From Duganella phyllosphaerae (GTDB lineage: Bacteria > Pseudomonadota > Gammaproteobacteria > Burkholderiales > Burkholderiaceae_D), in NCBI RefSeq assembly GCF_001758785.1, contig NZ_LROM01000071.1, forward strand, positions 1-64,000: a DNA stretch of 64,000 nucleotides, read 5' to 3'. The stretch's first letter is position 1, and every line of letters begins with the position of its first letter. The position numbers and the translations under genes were made by a program. Shown in pieces: positions 1-7,705 of the stretch. The notes below the pieces were generated by a model, which worked only from the letters and a program-made list of their open reading frames with translations, was not told the origin of the DNA and ran no database searches.

Positions 1-408
1 GGCCTGCAGCGCGGCCAGCGCCAGGTCGGCGCGGGCGCGCAGCCGGTGCAGCCGGTGGGCCTGGTCGCTGGGCAGCGCGCGCGGGCCGAACAGCTCCGAC
101 AACTCGCCGGCCGCCACCCGGCGCAGCAGGTCCATCTGGAAGTAGCGCTCCTGGGCGTGCACGAAACCGGTGGCATACGCCACGTCGAGCCGGCTGGTGC
201 CGCTGATCACCGGCACACCGTGGACATCGCGCGCCACACTGGCAGCACCTTGCAGGCCGGGCGCCTTCTGCGTGCCGTCCAGCACTGGCAGACTGGCGCG
301 CAAATACAGCCAGCCGCCGGCCACCATCAGCAGTACCAGAGCCACCAGGGCCAGCACCACCCTCGCCGGCCACTTCCACCAACGCTTCTGCCACACCTCG
401 TTGCCCAT
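1..408 (-). CDS. Penicillin acylase family protein, N-terminal part (gene runs off the left edge)
   Basis: The visible 136 residues begin at an ATG preceded by GGGG about 8 nt upstream. A short basic stretch is followed by a hydrophobic segment (about residues 14-36) that looks like a signal peptide or anchor. The next block is typical of the start of the alpha chain of the penicillin acylase (Ntn-hydrolase) family: D-x-x-G-V-P near residue 61, then GFVHAQERYFQMDLLRR, an AAGELSELFG segment and an R-x-H-R stretch. The catalytic N-terminal serine of the beta chain would lie outside the window, so activity cannot be judged. Family members cleave amide bonds, including penicillin side chains and N-acyl-homoserine lactones; the substrate here is unknown. 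Confidence 0.85.
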   Translation of the reverse strand, partial: MGNEVWQKRWWKWPARVVLALVALVLLMVAGGWLYLRASLPVLDGTQKAPGLQGAASVARDVHGVPVISGTSRLDVAYATGFVHAQERYFQMDLLRRVAAGELSELFGPRALPSDQAHRLHRLRARADLALAALQA

Positions 409-540
409 ACATCCCCACGACCATGGTTGATAGTCCGGTCAGTGTGCCAGAGCCGCGCCGGACGGGCAATCACGTCAGAGGCCAAGGTGCTGCCTGATAT
501 CTTTGCCAGCTTCGGCCCGACCGCTTGCCGCGGACATCGG

Positions 541-1479
541 TCAGTAAATCTCGCGCGCCACTTCGCGCACATAGCGCAGCAGCAGCTGCGCCCCTGGGGA
601 CATCAGGTGGCCATCGACCATGATGATGCCGTAGGCGTCCATCCGGCACGGCAGCTCGATCGGCAGAATCTTCAGCACGCCCTGGGACTCGTAGTACTGC
701 GCCACCGCCACCGGCATCACGTTCAGCGCGTCGGTCTGCTGCAGGAGTGGCTTGATCATCAGTACCGCCGTGGTGTCGATCACGTTGAACGGCACTTCCA
801 GCCCGGCGCGGCGGAACATCAGTTCGCAGCGCGCGCGCAGGATGCTGCCCTGCGGCGGCAGGATCCAAGGCTGCGATGAAATGTCGCGCAGCTGCAGGTT
901 GCGGGCAGAGAGCAGCGGATGGCCCGGACGCACCACCGCGCACGCCGGCTCGTCGCCCAGCTCTTCGTAACTCAAGCCCTGGGCGCTCTGGCGTTCGGGA
1001 ATCCTGCCGATCATGAAATCGAGGCGGCCGCGCTGCAACTGCTCGAGCAGCACGTTGGACTGTTCCATCTCGACGCCGATGCGCAGGCGCGGCGCGGCCT
1101 GCTTGGTGCGCGTGATCGCCTGCGGCAGCAGCGCAATCCCCGGTGTCATGATGGTGCCGATATCGACCTGGCCGGCCAGGCCGGCCTTGATGGCGACGAT
1201 GTCCTCGTGCGCCATCGACAGGCTGGTCAGGGCCATGCGGGCGTGGCGTATCATGGTTTCGCCGTAGATGGTCGGCTCCATGCCGCGCGGCAGACGGTCG
1301 AACAGCTGCACGCCCAGCATTTCTTCCAGGTCCTTCAACTGCTTGGACGCGGCCGGCTGCGTCATGTGCAGCTCTTCGGAGGCGCGGTGGATGTTGCGTT
1401 GTTCGTCGAGTGCGATCAGCAGCAGCAGCTGGCGCGTCTTGAGGCGTGCGCGTAAAAACCAGTTCGGGTTAGTTTCCAT
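541..1479 (-). CDS. LysR-family transcriptional regulator, GbpR-like
   Basis: The 312-aa protein has an N-terminal winged HTH (about residues 15-75, with HMTQPAASKQLKDLEEMLG) and a periplasmic-binding-protein-like effector domain (about 95-300). The general look is that of the GbpR branch of LysR regulators, which control sugar-binding protein and sugar catabolic genes. It is the last gene of the arabinan/arabinose locus and is the obvious local candidate for its regulator. There is no clear ribosome binding site before the ATG. An inverted-repeat site shared with two other promoters of the locus lies at 1489-1506, just upstream, so autoregulation is plausible. Assignment to LysR is firm; the effector (arabinose or an oxidised intermediate) is inferred. 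Confidence 0.88.
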   Translation of the reverse strand: METNPNWFLRARLKTRQLLLLIALDEQRNIHRASEELHMTQPAASKQLKDLEEMLGVQLFDRLPRGMEPTIYGETMIRHARMALTSLSMAHEDIVAIKAGLAGQVDIGTIMTPGIALLPQAITRTKQAAPRLRIGVEMEQSNVLLEQLQRGRLDFMIGRIPERQSAQGLSYEELGDEPACAVVRPGHPLLSARNLQLRDISSQPWILPPQGSILRARCELMFRRAGLEVPFNVIDTTAVLMIKPLLQQTDALNVMPVAVAQYYESQGVLKILPIELPCRMDAYGIIMVDGHLMSPGAQLLLRYVREVAREIY

Positions 1480-1488
1480 AGGAAAAAT

Positions 1489-1506
1489 GATATCACAAAC
1501 GGTATA
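1489..1506. promoter_or_regulatory. Candidate operator upstream of the LysR gene (third copy of the pentose-locus site)
   Basis: The sequence GATATCACAAACGGTATA fits the pattern GATRTC-N6-GGTATM seen on the minus strand at 15107-15124 and 21484-21501. It lies 10 bp from the regulator start codon. A TTGACT hexamer (minus strand, 1514-1519) lies just upstream, so the site would overlap the core promoter, as expected for autorepression. Confidence 0.5.
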
Positions 1507-1544
1507 GATTTTTAGTCAACACCGCTTGTTTCGATATCACTCGT

Positions 1545-2519
1545 TCACTTGCTGCAAGCAGGACTGGGGTTGGCCTGTGGCCCGTCCGCGGTCTGCTTGA
1601 TGTACGGGATGGTGCCGTCGGCGTTGTACGTGAACTCTTCCACCGCCACCGAGCGCCGGTACTCGCCGCCGCCAGGCAGCTTGTCGTTGTGGTACACGAT
1701 GTACGACTTGCCGTTGAATTCGATGAACGCGTGGTGGATGGTCTTGACCACTTTGTTTTTTGACATGATCACGCCGCGATAGGTCCACGGGCCGGTGGGG
1801 CTCGGGCCGGTCACGTACGCGGTTTCTTCCGGAAACTCGCGCGAGTACGACAGGTAGTAGATGCCGTTGCGCTTGTGCAGGTATGGCGCCTCGGTAAAGC
1901 GGTCCATGCCCACGGTGACGATCGGACCATCGAACTCGGTCATGTTCTTTTTCAGCCTGGCGTATTTCAGTACCGTGTTGCCCCAGTACAGATAGGCCTG
2001 GCCGTCGTCATCGACAAACACACCGGGGTCGATATCATCCCAGGCGATCGGCGACTCCCTGGTCATGTCGTTCGATACCAGCGCCGAACCGCGCGCGTCC
2101 ACGAACGGGCCTTCCGGCTTGTCGGCGACCGCCACGCCGATGGCGCGGCCGGGAATGGTGGCGTGATCGACGGTCGAATAGAAGTAGTACTTGCCATCGC
2201 GCTTGACGATGTCCGAGGCCCAGGCATCGACTTTACCGATCGCCCACTTGAAGGCGGACGGCTTGAGCGGCACGCCGCGGTCGGTCCAGTTCTTCATGTC
2301 GCAGCTCGAGTACAGGCGCCATTCCTTCATCACGTAGTCCTTGTCCTTGGGCGTGGCTTCGTCGCGGCCCACGTACAGGTAGGCCACGCCGTCTTCCACG
2401 AAGGCGGCCGGATCGGCGGTGAAGATCTTGGGGAGCAACGGATTGGCGGCATGCGCCACGGTGGCGCCAGCAAGGGCCAGGCCAGCAACGATGATGGTAG
2501 TGATGTTTTTCAGCTTCAT
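1545..2519 (-). CDS. Exported glycoside hydrolase family 43 enzyme (arabinofuranosidase/xylosidase type)
   Basis: The 324-aa protein has a Sec signal peptide (residues 1-24, ending AHA) and a single five-bladed beta-propeller GH43 domain. The three catalytic acids are visible: base D36 in FTADPAAF, pKa modulator D164 in DDIDPGVF and general acid E211 in RFTEAPYL. Family members hydrolyse alpha-L-arabinofuranosyl or beta-xylosyl linkages, and the neighbourhood argues for arabinose-containing glycans. The ATG follows a GAGGAG ribosome site. It lies 109 bp downstream of the GH127 gene, a gap with overlapping inverted repeats, so it may have its own promoter. Exact linkage specificity cannot be read from the sequence. 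Confidence 0.85.
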   Translation of the reverse strand: MKLKNITTIIVAGLALAGATVAHAANPLLPKIFTADPAAFVEDGVAYLYVGRDEATPKDKDYVMKEWRLYSSCDMKNWTDRGVPLKPSAFKWAIGKVDAWASDIVKRDGKYYFYSTVDHATIPGRAIGVAVADKPEGPFVDARGSALVSNDMTRESPIAWDDIDPGVFVDDDGQAYLYWGNTVLKYARLKKNMTEFDGPIVTVGMDRFTEAPYLHKRNGIYYLSYSREFPEETAYVTGPSPTGPWTYRGVIMSKNKVVKTIHHAFIEFNGKSYIVYHNDKLPGGGEYRRSVAVEEFTYNADGTIPYIKQTADGPQANPSPACSK

Positions 2520-2556
2520 ATTCGACTCCTCAGTCTCCGAATGGCACGTACTTATA

Positions 2557-2579
2557 GTTCGTATTTATCGAACAAATAC
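2557..2579. promoter_or_regulatory. Overlapping inverted repeats upstream of the GH43 gene
   Basis: Two overlapping inverted repeats share this AT-rich spot. One is GTTCGTATTTATCGAAC (2557-2573, 5-bp arms, 7-bp centre) and the other is GTATTT-N7-AAATAC (2561-2579). They lie 38-60 bp upstream of the GH43 start and are unlike the other operator of the locus. A regulator site is more likely than a terminator because no T-tract follows on either strand. Confidence 0.35.
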
Positions 2580-2628
2580 TAAGGGCTGAGGAAATATCTA
2601 TCCAATCATATTTTGCGCATGTTCCATA

Positions 2629-5016
2629 TCATTTCGGGTATGACCGCAGCAGCCGCAGGCCGTACAGGCCGCCCGCGACCGATCCGGCCCTGGCCACGAA
2701 CTTCACCACCAGCTTGCCCCTGGCCGCAGCCACCAGCGTCGGCGGCAACGGATAGTCGACCGTGTAAAACGGTTGATCGGCCTGGTCGCCCAGCACCACT
2801 TGCGCCAGCAGTTCGCCATTGACCAGGATGTCGAACTTGCGCCCGGCGTCGCCCTTGGCGTAGGTCAGGCGCAGCGTGCGCGCCTCCGCTTTTTTGTCGG
2901 TGAGGTCGTAGCTGAACCAGCCGGTCGCATGGCGCCAGTGCCTGCCCTGGTTGATGCCGGCGTCGCCGCCGTCAGACTTGAAGAAGTGGTCGGACTCGGG
3001 TTGCTGCTCGCCCGGCGCCACCTGGTCGATGGTCAGTGCGTTCAACGCCAGCCGTTCCTTTTCACCTTCGGCAGCCCTGGCCTGCATGGCCTGAAGGTTG
3101 GCCGGCGTGGAATACGGCCAGTACATCACATAGCGCGCATCATGCAGGCGGAAGAACGGCATGAAGACCACGCTGCCCGCGTCCTTGCCCTGGACTAGTC
3201 CCGGCGCCGTGAACGTCAGCGGGTGACCCGGCACCGGCTTGAAGCGGTCCATGAAGTCCTTCGTGTCGCTCACCAGCGTGGGCGCCGACTCCAGCGGGCA
3301 CACGGGGCCGGAAGCGATATGGCCCATGCGCGAGTCGTCGGCCAGGAAGCTGAGCTTCTCACCCGCGATCGGCGCGGTTTTCGCCGCCAGCACGATGGGA
3401 CCGTGCAGCACGGCATAGTAGTTCGATTTGTCCGGCATCTGCTCGAGCCAGGTCGTCATCGGCAGCTTGACTTCCACCTTGTCGCCGCTCTGCCATTGGC
3501 GCTCGACGCTGACATAGCTGTCGGCGCCGGGTTTGGCGGCTACCGCGCGGCCGTTGACCGTCACCTGCATGGCGCCGCGCGCCACCCACGACGGGTAGCG
3601 GATCTTCATGGCGAACTTGCCGTTGCCAGTGACCGTAATCGTGCTGCGGTCCTGGTCCGGGAACTGGCTGGTTTGCGTGATGGTGAGGTTCTTCTCTTTC
3701 CACTTGAGCGTGGACGGGATGAACAGGTTGACGTACAGCGCATCCTTGCCGTGGGCGTAGATGAATTCACCGTACTTGGCGTGGCTCTCGATACCGGACC
3801 CTACGCAGCACCACATGCCCTGGTCCACCTGCGAATACACGCGGTAGTGATTGGGGCGCATCGGCGTGAAGTAGACGAATCCGCCCGTATTGGGCCGCTG
3901 CGACGACAGGATGTGGTTGTACAGCGCGCGCTCGTAGTAGTCGGTGTACGAACCCCTGGCATCGCCGAGGAACAGCAGCTCGGTGAGCTTGAGCATATTG
4001 TAGGTATTGCAGGTCTCGGGGCCCTCCACCTCGTCGATCATCGACGTAAAATCGTTGGAGGCGTGGAAGTGCTCCTTGACGCTGTTGCCGCCGATTGCCA
4101 CCGTGCGATGGTCATGCACGGTCTGCCAGAAGAACTGCGCGGCCTGCTGCCAGTCGCGCCGGCCGGTCATGTCGCCGATGCGTTTGAAGCCGATCACCTT
4201 CGGAATTTGCGTGTTGGCGTGCAGGCCGGTGAGCTTGTCCTGCTTTTCTTCGAGCGGGCGCAGGACGGCCTGGTGCGAAAAGCGCACCGCCAGGTCCAGG
4301 TACTTCTTCTGCCCCGTCATCTCGGCCACGTCGGCCAGCACCTCGTTCATGCCGCCGTGCTCCGCGCGCAGCATGTTCTGCATCTGTTCATCGGTCAGGT
4401 GCGCGCTCAGTGCCAGCGCCCAGTCGGACAAGGCGATCAGCATCGTGCGCGCGTCCTCGTTGCCGGCGTACTTGTAGGCGTCGCGCAGGCCCGCGTACAC
4501 CTTGTGCAGGTTGTACCACGGTACCCATTTGCCGTTGACCGAGAAGTTATCGGCCTTCATTTCACCGCGCGCGATGGCCTGCCACACGGCGCTGCCCTCG
4601 GGGATGCCGCCGAGGTAGCCATTGCCGTTCTTCTCCTGGCAGCGCTTGAGCTGCGCGACGAAGTAGTCGAGCCGCTGCTTGACTTCCGCGTCGCCGGTGG
4701 ACGCAAACATCAACGCCAGCGCCGACAGGTAATGGCCGCCCATGTGGCCATCGAGACCGCTGGACTCCCAGTTGCCGTAAGTCGGCTTTTTGAGCGGCAG
4801 GCCAGCCTCGCGCAAAAATGGCGCCAGCAGGCGGTCCGGGTCCATCTCCATCATGTAATGGAGGTCGGTCTGCTGCGCTTCCAGGAATGGGCTGGCGCCC
4901 AGGCGTACGTCCTGCAATGGGAACAGCTTTAACGGCGCCGCATTGACGATACCGGCGACGGCGCTGGTGACAGCGATCAGGGTGACGGCAGCCAGCCGGC
5001 GAAGTCGGGGTTTCAT
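2629..5016 (-). CDS. GH127 beta-L-arabinofuranosidase, exported
   Basis: The 795-aa protein belongs to GH127 (formerly DUF1680), whose type member HypBA1 removes terminal beta-L-arabinofuranose from beta-1,2-linked arabinooligosaccharides such as those on extensins. Residues 1-26 are a signal peptide. The zinc-site and nucleophile pattern of the family is intact: E334 and C336 in EGPETCNTYN, then C403-C404 in MWCCVGSG, where the first of the pair corresponds to the catalytic cysteine. The start was placed at 5016 because it overlaps the stop of the preceding GH43 gene by 4 bases (ATGA). The longer open frame upstream lies entirely inside that gene. Confidence 0.92.
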   Translation of the reverse strand: MKPRLRRLAAVTLIAVTSAVAGIVNAAPLKLFPLQDVRLGASPFLEAQQTDLHYMMEMDPDRLLAPFLREAGLPLKKPTYGNWESSGLDGHMGGHYLSALALMFASTGDAEVKQRLDYFVAQLKRCQEKNGNGYLGGIPEGSAVWQAIARGEMKADNFSVNGKWVPWYNLHKVYAGLRDAYKYAGNEDARTMLIALSDWALALSAHLTDEQMQNMLRAEHGGMNEVLADVAEMTGQKKYLDLAVRFSHQAVLRPLEEKQDKLTGLHANTQIPKVIGFKRIGDMTGRRDWQQAAQFFWQTVHDHRTVAIGGNSVKEHFHASNDFTSMIDEVEGPETCNTYNMLKLTELLFLGDARGSYTDYYERALYNHILSSQRPNTGGFVYFTPMRPNHYRVYSQVDQGMWCCVGSGIESHAKYGEFIYAHGKDALYVNLFIPSTLKWKEKNLTITQTSQFPDQDRSTITVTGNGKFAMKIRYPSWVARGAMQVTVNGRAVAAKPGADSYVSVERQWQSGDKVEVKLPMTTWLEQMPDKSNYYAVLHGPIVLAAKTAPIAGEKLSFLADDSRMGHIASGPVCPLESAPTLVSDTKDFMDRFKPVPGHPLTFTAPGLVQGKDAGSVVFMPFFRLHDARYVMYWPYSTPANLQAMQARAAEGEKERLALNALTIDQVAPGEQQPESDHFFKSDGGDAGINQGRHWRHATGWFSYDLTDKKAEARTLRLTYAKGDAGRKFDILVNGELLAQVVLGDQADQPFYTVDYPLPPTLVAAARGKLVVKFVARAGSVAGGLYGLRLLRSYPK

Positions 5017-6035
5017 TTGGCAGGCAGCAGCACGCTGCGATACTTGTTCAGGTCCGCCTGGTCCACGGTCGGCCAGCCGCTCTTGTCCCATTTCATTTCC
5101 ATGATTTTCAGCTTTTGCAGGTAGTTGTCCGCCGTCTCGTACGCGTGCAGCACCAGGTAGTCCTTGCCATCCATGGTGTAGGCGCTGTTGTGGCCCAGTC
5201 CTTTCCAGTCCTTGTCGCCGGCGATCAAGAGCGAGCCGCCGCCCTTGACCATGTCCACGCCTTGCTGGTCCAGGTAAGGCCCCTTGACCGACTTCGAGCG
5301 CCCTACGACGACGTGATAGGTGCTGTCGGCCTTCTTGCAGCACAGCCCAAAGGAGGCGAACAAATAGTAATAGCCGTTCTTTTTGAAGATGAACGGCGCT
5401 TCGATTTCGGCGGGGCCGGCAGACTCGCCGGCCACCTTGTCGCTGCGCGGGCGGGCGGCAATCGCGTGCCACTCCTGCGGCTCTGCCAGGCCGGTCCATT
5501 CTTTGTTGAGCTTGACCAGTTTCAGGCCGCTCCAGAACGAGCCGAACGACATCCAGGCGTCGCCGTTTTCATCCTCGATCACGTTCGGATCGATGGCGTT
5601 CCAGTCGTCGCGCACCGGCACCGATTGCAGCACCATGCCCTGGTCTTCCCAGCGGTAGTCGGGCGAGCGCGGATCGAGCGTCTTGTTGACGGTAACGCCC
5701 ATGCCGGACGTATTCTTGCCGAAGCCGGAGACCGAATAATATAAATAGTATTTACCGTTGTGATGCTGGATGTCCGGCGCCCAGATATGGTCGTCGAACG
5801 TCGGCGCGGCGCGCCTGGCCCACGTGGGCTGGCCGGCAAACACGCGGCCTTCGGGCTTCCAGTGTTTCATGTCCTTCGAGCTGTAGAAAGTGATGCCGGG
5901 ACCGGTGGAGAAAACGTAATAGGTATCGCCTTCCTTGGCCATCACGGGGTCGTGGACGCTGACTTCTTTGGCGGTCGCTGGAAGGGCTGCCACGGTGGCG
6001 GCAACGAGAATGATCGAGGAGATGAGAGACTTCAT
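5013..6035 (-). CDS. GH43 arabinan endo-1,5-alpha-L-arabinosidase, exported
   Basis: The 340-aa protein carries a signal peptide (about residues 1-22) and a GH43 propeller. Catalytic acids are D29 (VHDPVM), D149 (WNAIDPNV) and E212 (EIEAPFIF). The IWAPDI, GSFWSG and GLGHNSAY segments are characteristic of endo-acting arabinanases. It would cut the 1,5-arabinan backbone into oligomers for GH51 and exo-acting GH43 partners. It is translationally coupled to the downstream GH127 gene by an ATGA overlap. The gap to the GH51 gene upstream (6036-6141) holds two strong hairpins. Confidence 0.9.
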   Translation of the reverse strand: MKSLISSIILVAATVAALPATAKEVSVHDPVMAKEGDTYYVFSTGPGITFYSSKDMKHWKPEGRVFAGQPTWARRAAPTFDDHIWAPDIQHHNGKYYLYYSVSGFGKNTSGMGVTVNKTLDPRSPDYRWEDQGMVLQSVPVRDDWNAIDPNVIEDENGDAWMSFGSFWSGLKLVKLNKEWTGLAEPQEWHAIAARPRSDKVAGESAGPAEIEAPFIFKKNGYYYLFASFGLCCKKADSTYHVVVGRSKSVKGPYLDQQGVDMVKGGGSLLIAGDKDWKGLGHNSAYTMDGKDYLVLHAYETADNYLQKLKIMEMKWDKSGWPTVDQADLNKYRSVLLPAK

Positions 6036-6062
6036 TGTAACCCTAGACGTAAAATTTCGACC

Positions 6063-6132
6063 TCCCCGCGCAGGCGGGGACGCGCACGGACACCAGCCGC
6101 GCTGGCCTTACGGCGCGCGCAGCCGGTGTCCG
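6063..6132. repeat. Two GC-rich hairpins between the GH51 and GH43 genes
   Basis: The first is a REP-like TCCCCGC-N4-GCGGGGA stem (6063-6080). The second is an 8-bp outer stem, CGGACACC at 6087-6094 with GGTGTCCG at 6125-6132, enclosing a further GC-rich inverted repeat. No T-tract follows on the minus strand, so an RNA stabiliser or processing element is more likely than a terminator. Confidence 0.6.
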
Positions 6133-6141
6133 CCATGGCGC

Positions 6142-7692
6142 TTACTCCACCGCCACCACGATCACCGCTTTCGACGGGATCTTGATCGTCAGCTTGCCGT
6201 CGGCGCCGGCGCTCGCGCTGAACGGTACAGGCTTGATGGTGTCCGGCGCCTGGAAGGTGTTGTGGGTGTCGAGGGCCGGCGCGGTCAGCACGCGTCCCTT
6301 GACCGACTTGATCGCCACACCCGGCACATCGACCGCCACTTCGGCTTCCTGGTTCGGATTGGTATTCACCAGCGCCAGGTACAGCTTGCCGTCCTTGGCG
6401 CGCGCGGCGGACGCACTGATCTCAGGAATGCTGCTGCCGTTGTACGAGTACTGCGGATTGTCCTTGAGCGTGATCGGCAGCGACGTCGCATCCTGGAACG
6501 GCACGTACATATGGTAGGCGTGGTAGGTTGGCGTCAGCAGCATCTTGTCCTTGTCGGTCAGGATCATCGCCTGCAGCACGTTGACCATCTGCGCGATATT
6601 GGTCATGCGCACACGGTCGGCGTGCTCGTGGAAGATGTTGAAGTTAAGCGCCGCCACCACCGCGTCGCGCAGCGTGTTTTGCTGGTACAGGAAACCGGCG
6701 TTGGTGCCCTTCTCCACGTCGTACCAAGTGCCCCATTCATCGACCAGGAAGCCGATTTTTTTCTCGGGGTCGTTGCGGTCCAGGACTTCGACATTTTTCT
6801 TGATCATGCTGTCGATCTTGAGGGTGTTCGACAGGGTCGAGAACCATTCGGCTTCCTTGAAGCCGGTGGCCGCGCCCTTCACTTCCCACTTGCCGGTCGG
6901 GATGGTGTAGTAGTGGAAGCTGATGCCGTAGGTCTGCTTCTTGGCCTCGCGGCTGATCATGTCGGTCCACGTGGTGTCGTAATCGTTGCCGCCGCTGGCG
7001 ATGATTTGCGGGCGCAGGTGCTTGGGCGCGCGCAGGAAGGTTTCGGTCTGCTTGTACAGGTCCGTGTAGTAGCGCGGCGTCATGTTGCCGCCGCAGCCCC
7101 AGGCCTCGTTACCGATGGCGAAGAAGTCCACCTTGAATGGCTTGTCGCGGCCATTTTTGCGGCGCAGTTCGGCCAGCGTCGATTTGCTGTCGGAGGTCAT
7201 GTACTCCACCCATTCCGACATTTCCTGTGCGCTGCCGGTGCCCAGGTTGCCGTTCACGTAGGTGTCGGCGCCCAGCTGCTCGGCCAGGTCGAAGAACTCG
7301 TGGGTGCCGACAGCATTCGATTCCTCCACGCCGCCCCAGTTGGTGTTGACCTTGACCGGGCGCTTTTCGCGCGCGCCGATGCCGTCACGCCAGTGGTATT
7401 CGTCGGCGAAGCAGCCGCCCGGCCAGCGCACCAGCGGCACGTGCATTTCCTTCAGCGCGCCGATCACGTCGTTACGCCAGCCACGGGTGTTGGGGATCTT
7501 CGATTTGGGGCCGACATACATGCCTTCGTAAATGCCGGTGCCCAGGTGTTCGGCAAACTGGCCGTAGACGTTCTTGTTGATCACCGGGCCGGGCCTAGTG
7601 GTGTCGATGGTGACGCTCACTGGCGCGGCATAAGCGTAACCGCCGGCGGCGATCAGGCACAGGGTGGCTACGGCGTGTTTGATAGGGTTCAT
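6142..7692 (-). CDS. GH51 alpha-L-arabinofuranosidase, exported
   Basis: The 516-aa protein has the GH51 (beta/alpha)8 barrel with acid/base E196 (AIGNEAWGCGG) and nucleophile E319 (GFLVDEWGTWYD). A RWPGGCFADEYHW segment near residue 90 supports the family. It releases terminal alpha-L-arabinofuranose from arabinan and arabinoxylan oligomers. Unlike many bacterial GH51 enzymes, which are cytoplasmic, it carries a signal peptide (residues 1-22, ending AYA), so hydrolysis should be periplasmic or outside. The gene is 13 bp after GH97 and has an AGGAG site. Confidence 0.92.
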   Translation of the reverse strand: MNPIKHAVATLCLIAAGGYAYAAPVSVTIDTTRPGPVINKNVYGQFAEHLGTGIYEGMYVGPKSKIPNTRGWRNDVIGALKEMHVPLVRWPGGCFADEYHWRDGIGAREKRPVKVNTNWGGVEESNAVGTHEFFDLAEQLGADTYVNGNLGTGSAQEMSEWVEYMTSDSKSTLAELRRKNGRDKPFKVDFFAIGNEAWGCGGNMTPRYYTDLYKQTETFLRAPKHLRPQIIASGGNDYDTTWTDMISREAKKQTYGISFHYYTIPTGKWEVKGAATGFKEAEWFSTLSNTLKIDSMIKKNVEVLDRNDPEKKIGFLVDEWGTWYDVEKGTNAGFLYQQNTLRDAVVAALNFNIFHEHADRVRMTNIAQMVNVLQAMILTDKDKMLLTPTYHAYHMYVPFQDATSLPITLKDNPQYSYNGSSIPEISASAARAKDGKLYLALVNTNPNQEAEVAVDVPGVAIKSVKGRVLTAPALDTHNTFQAPDTIKPVPFSASAGADGKLTIKIPSKAVIVVAVE

Positions 7693-7705
7693 ACGGGTCT
7701 CCTGG

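Noticed and set aside
46..879. Open frame of 277 codons on the plus strand
   Set aside because: It runs antisense across the penicillin acylase fragment and the LysR gene, is rich in His, Arg and Gln as expected for the reverse of high-GC coding DNA, and shows no domain.
1529..1540. Second GATATC-containing sequence (GTTTCGATATCAC) near the LysR gene as a fourth operator
   Set aside because: The other half-site is not at the required 6-bp distance; only one arm matches.
5017..5499. N-terminal extension of GH127 by 161 codons
   Set aside because: It lies inside the GH43 gene in another frame and precedes a clear signal peptide; the ATG at 5016 overlaps the GH43 stop.
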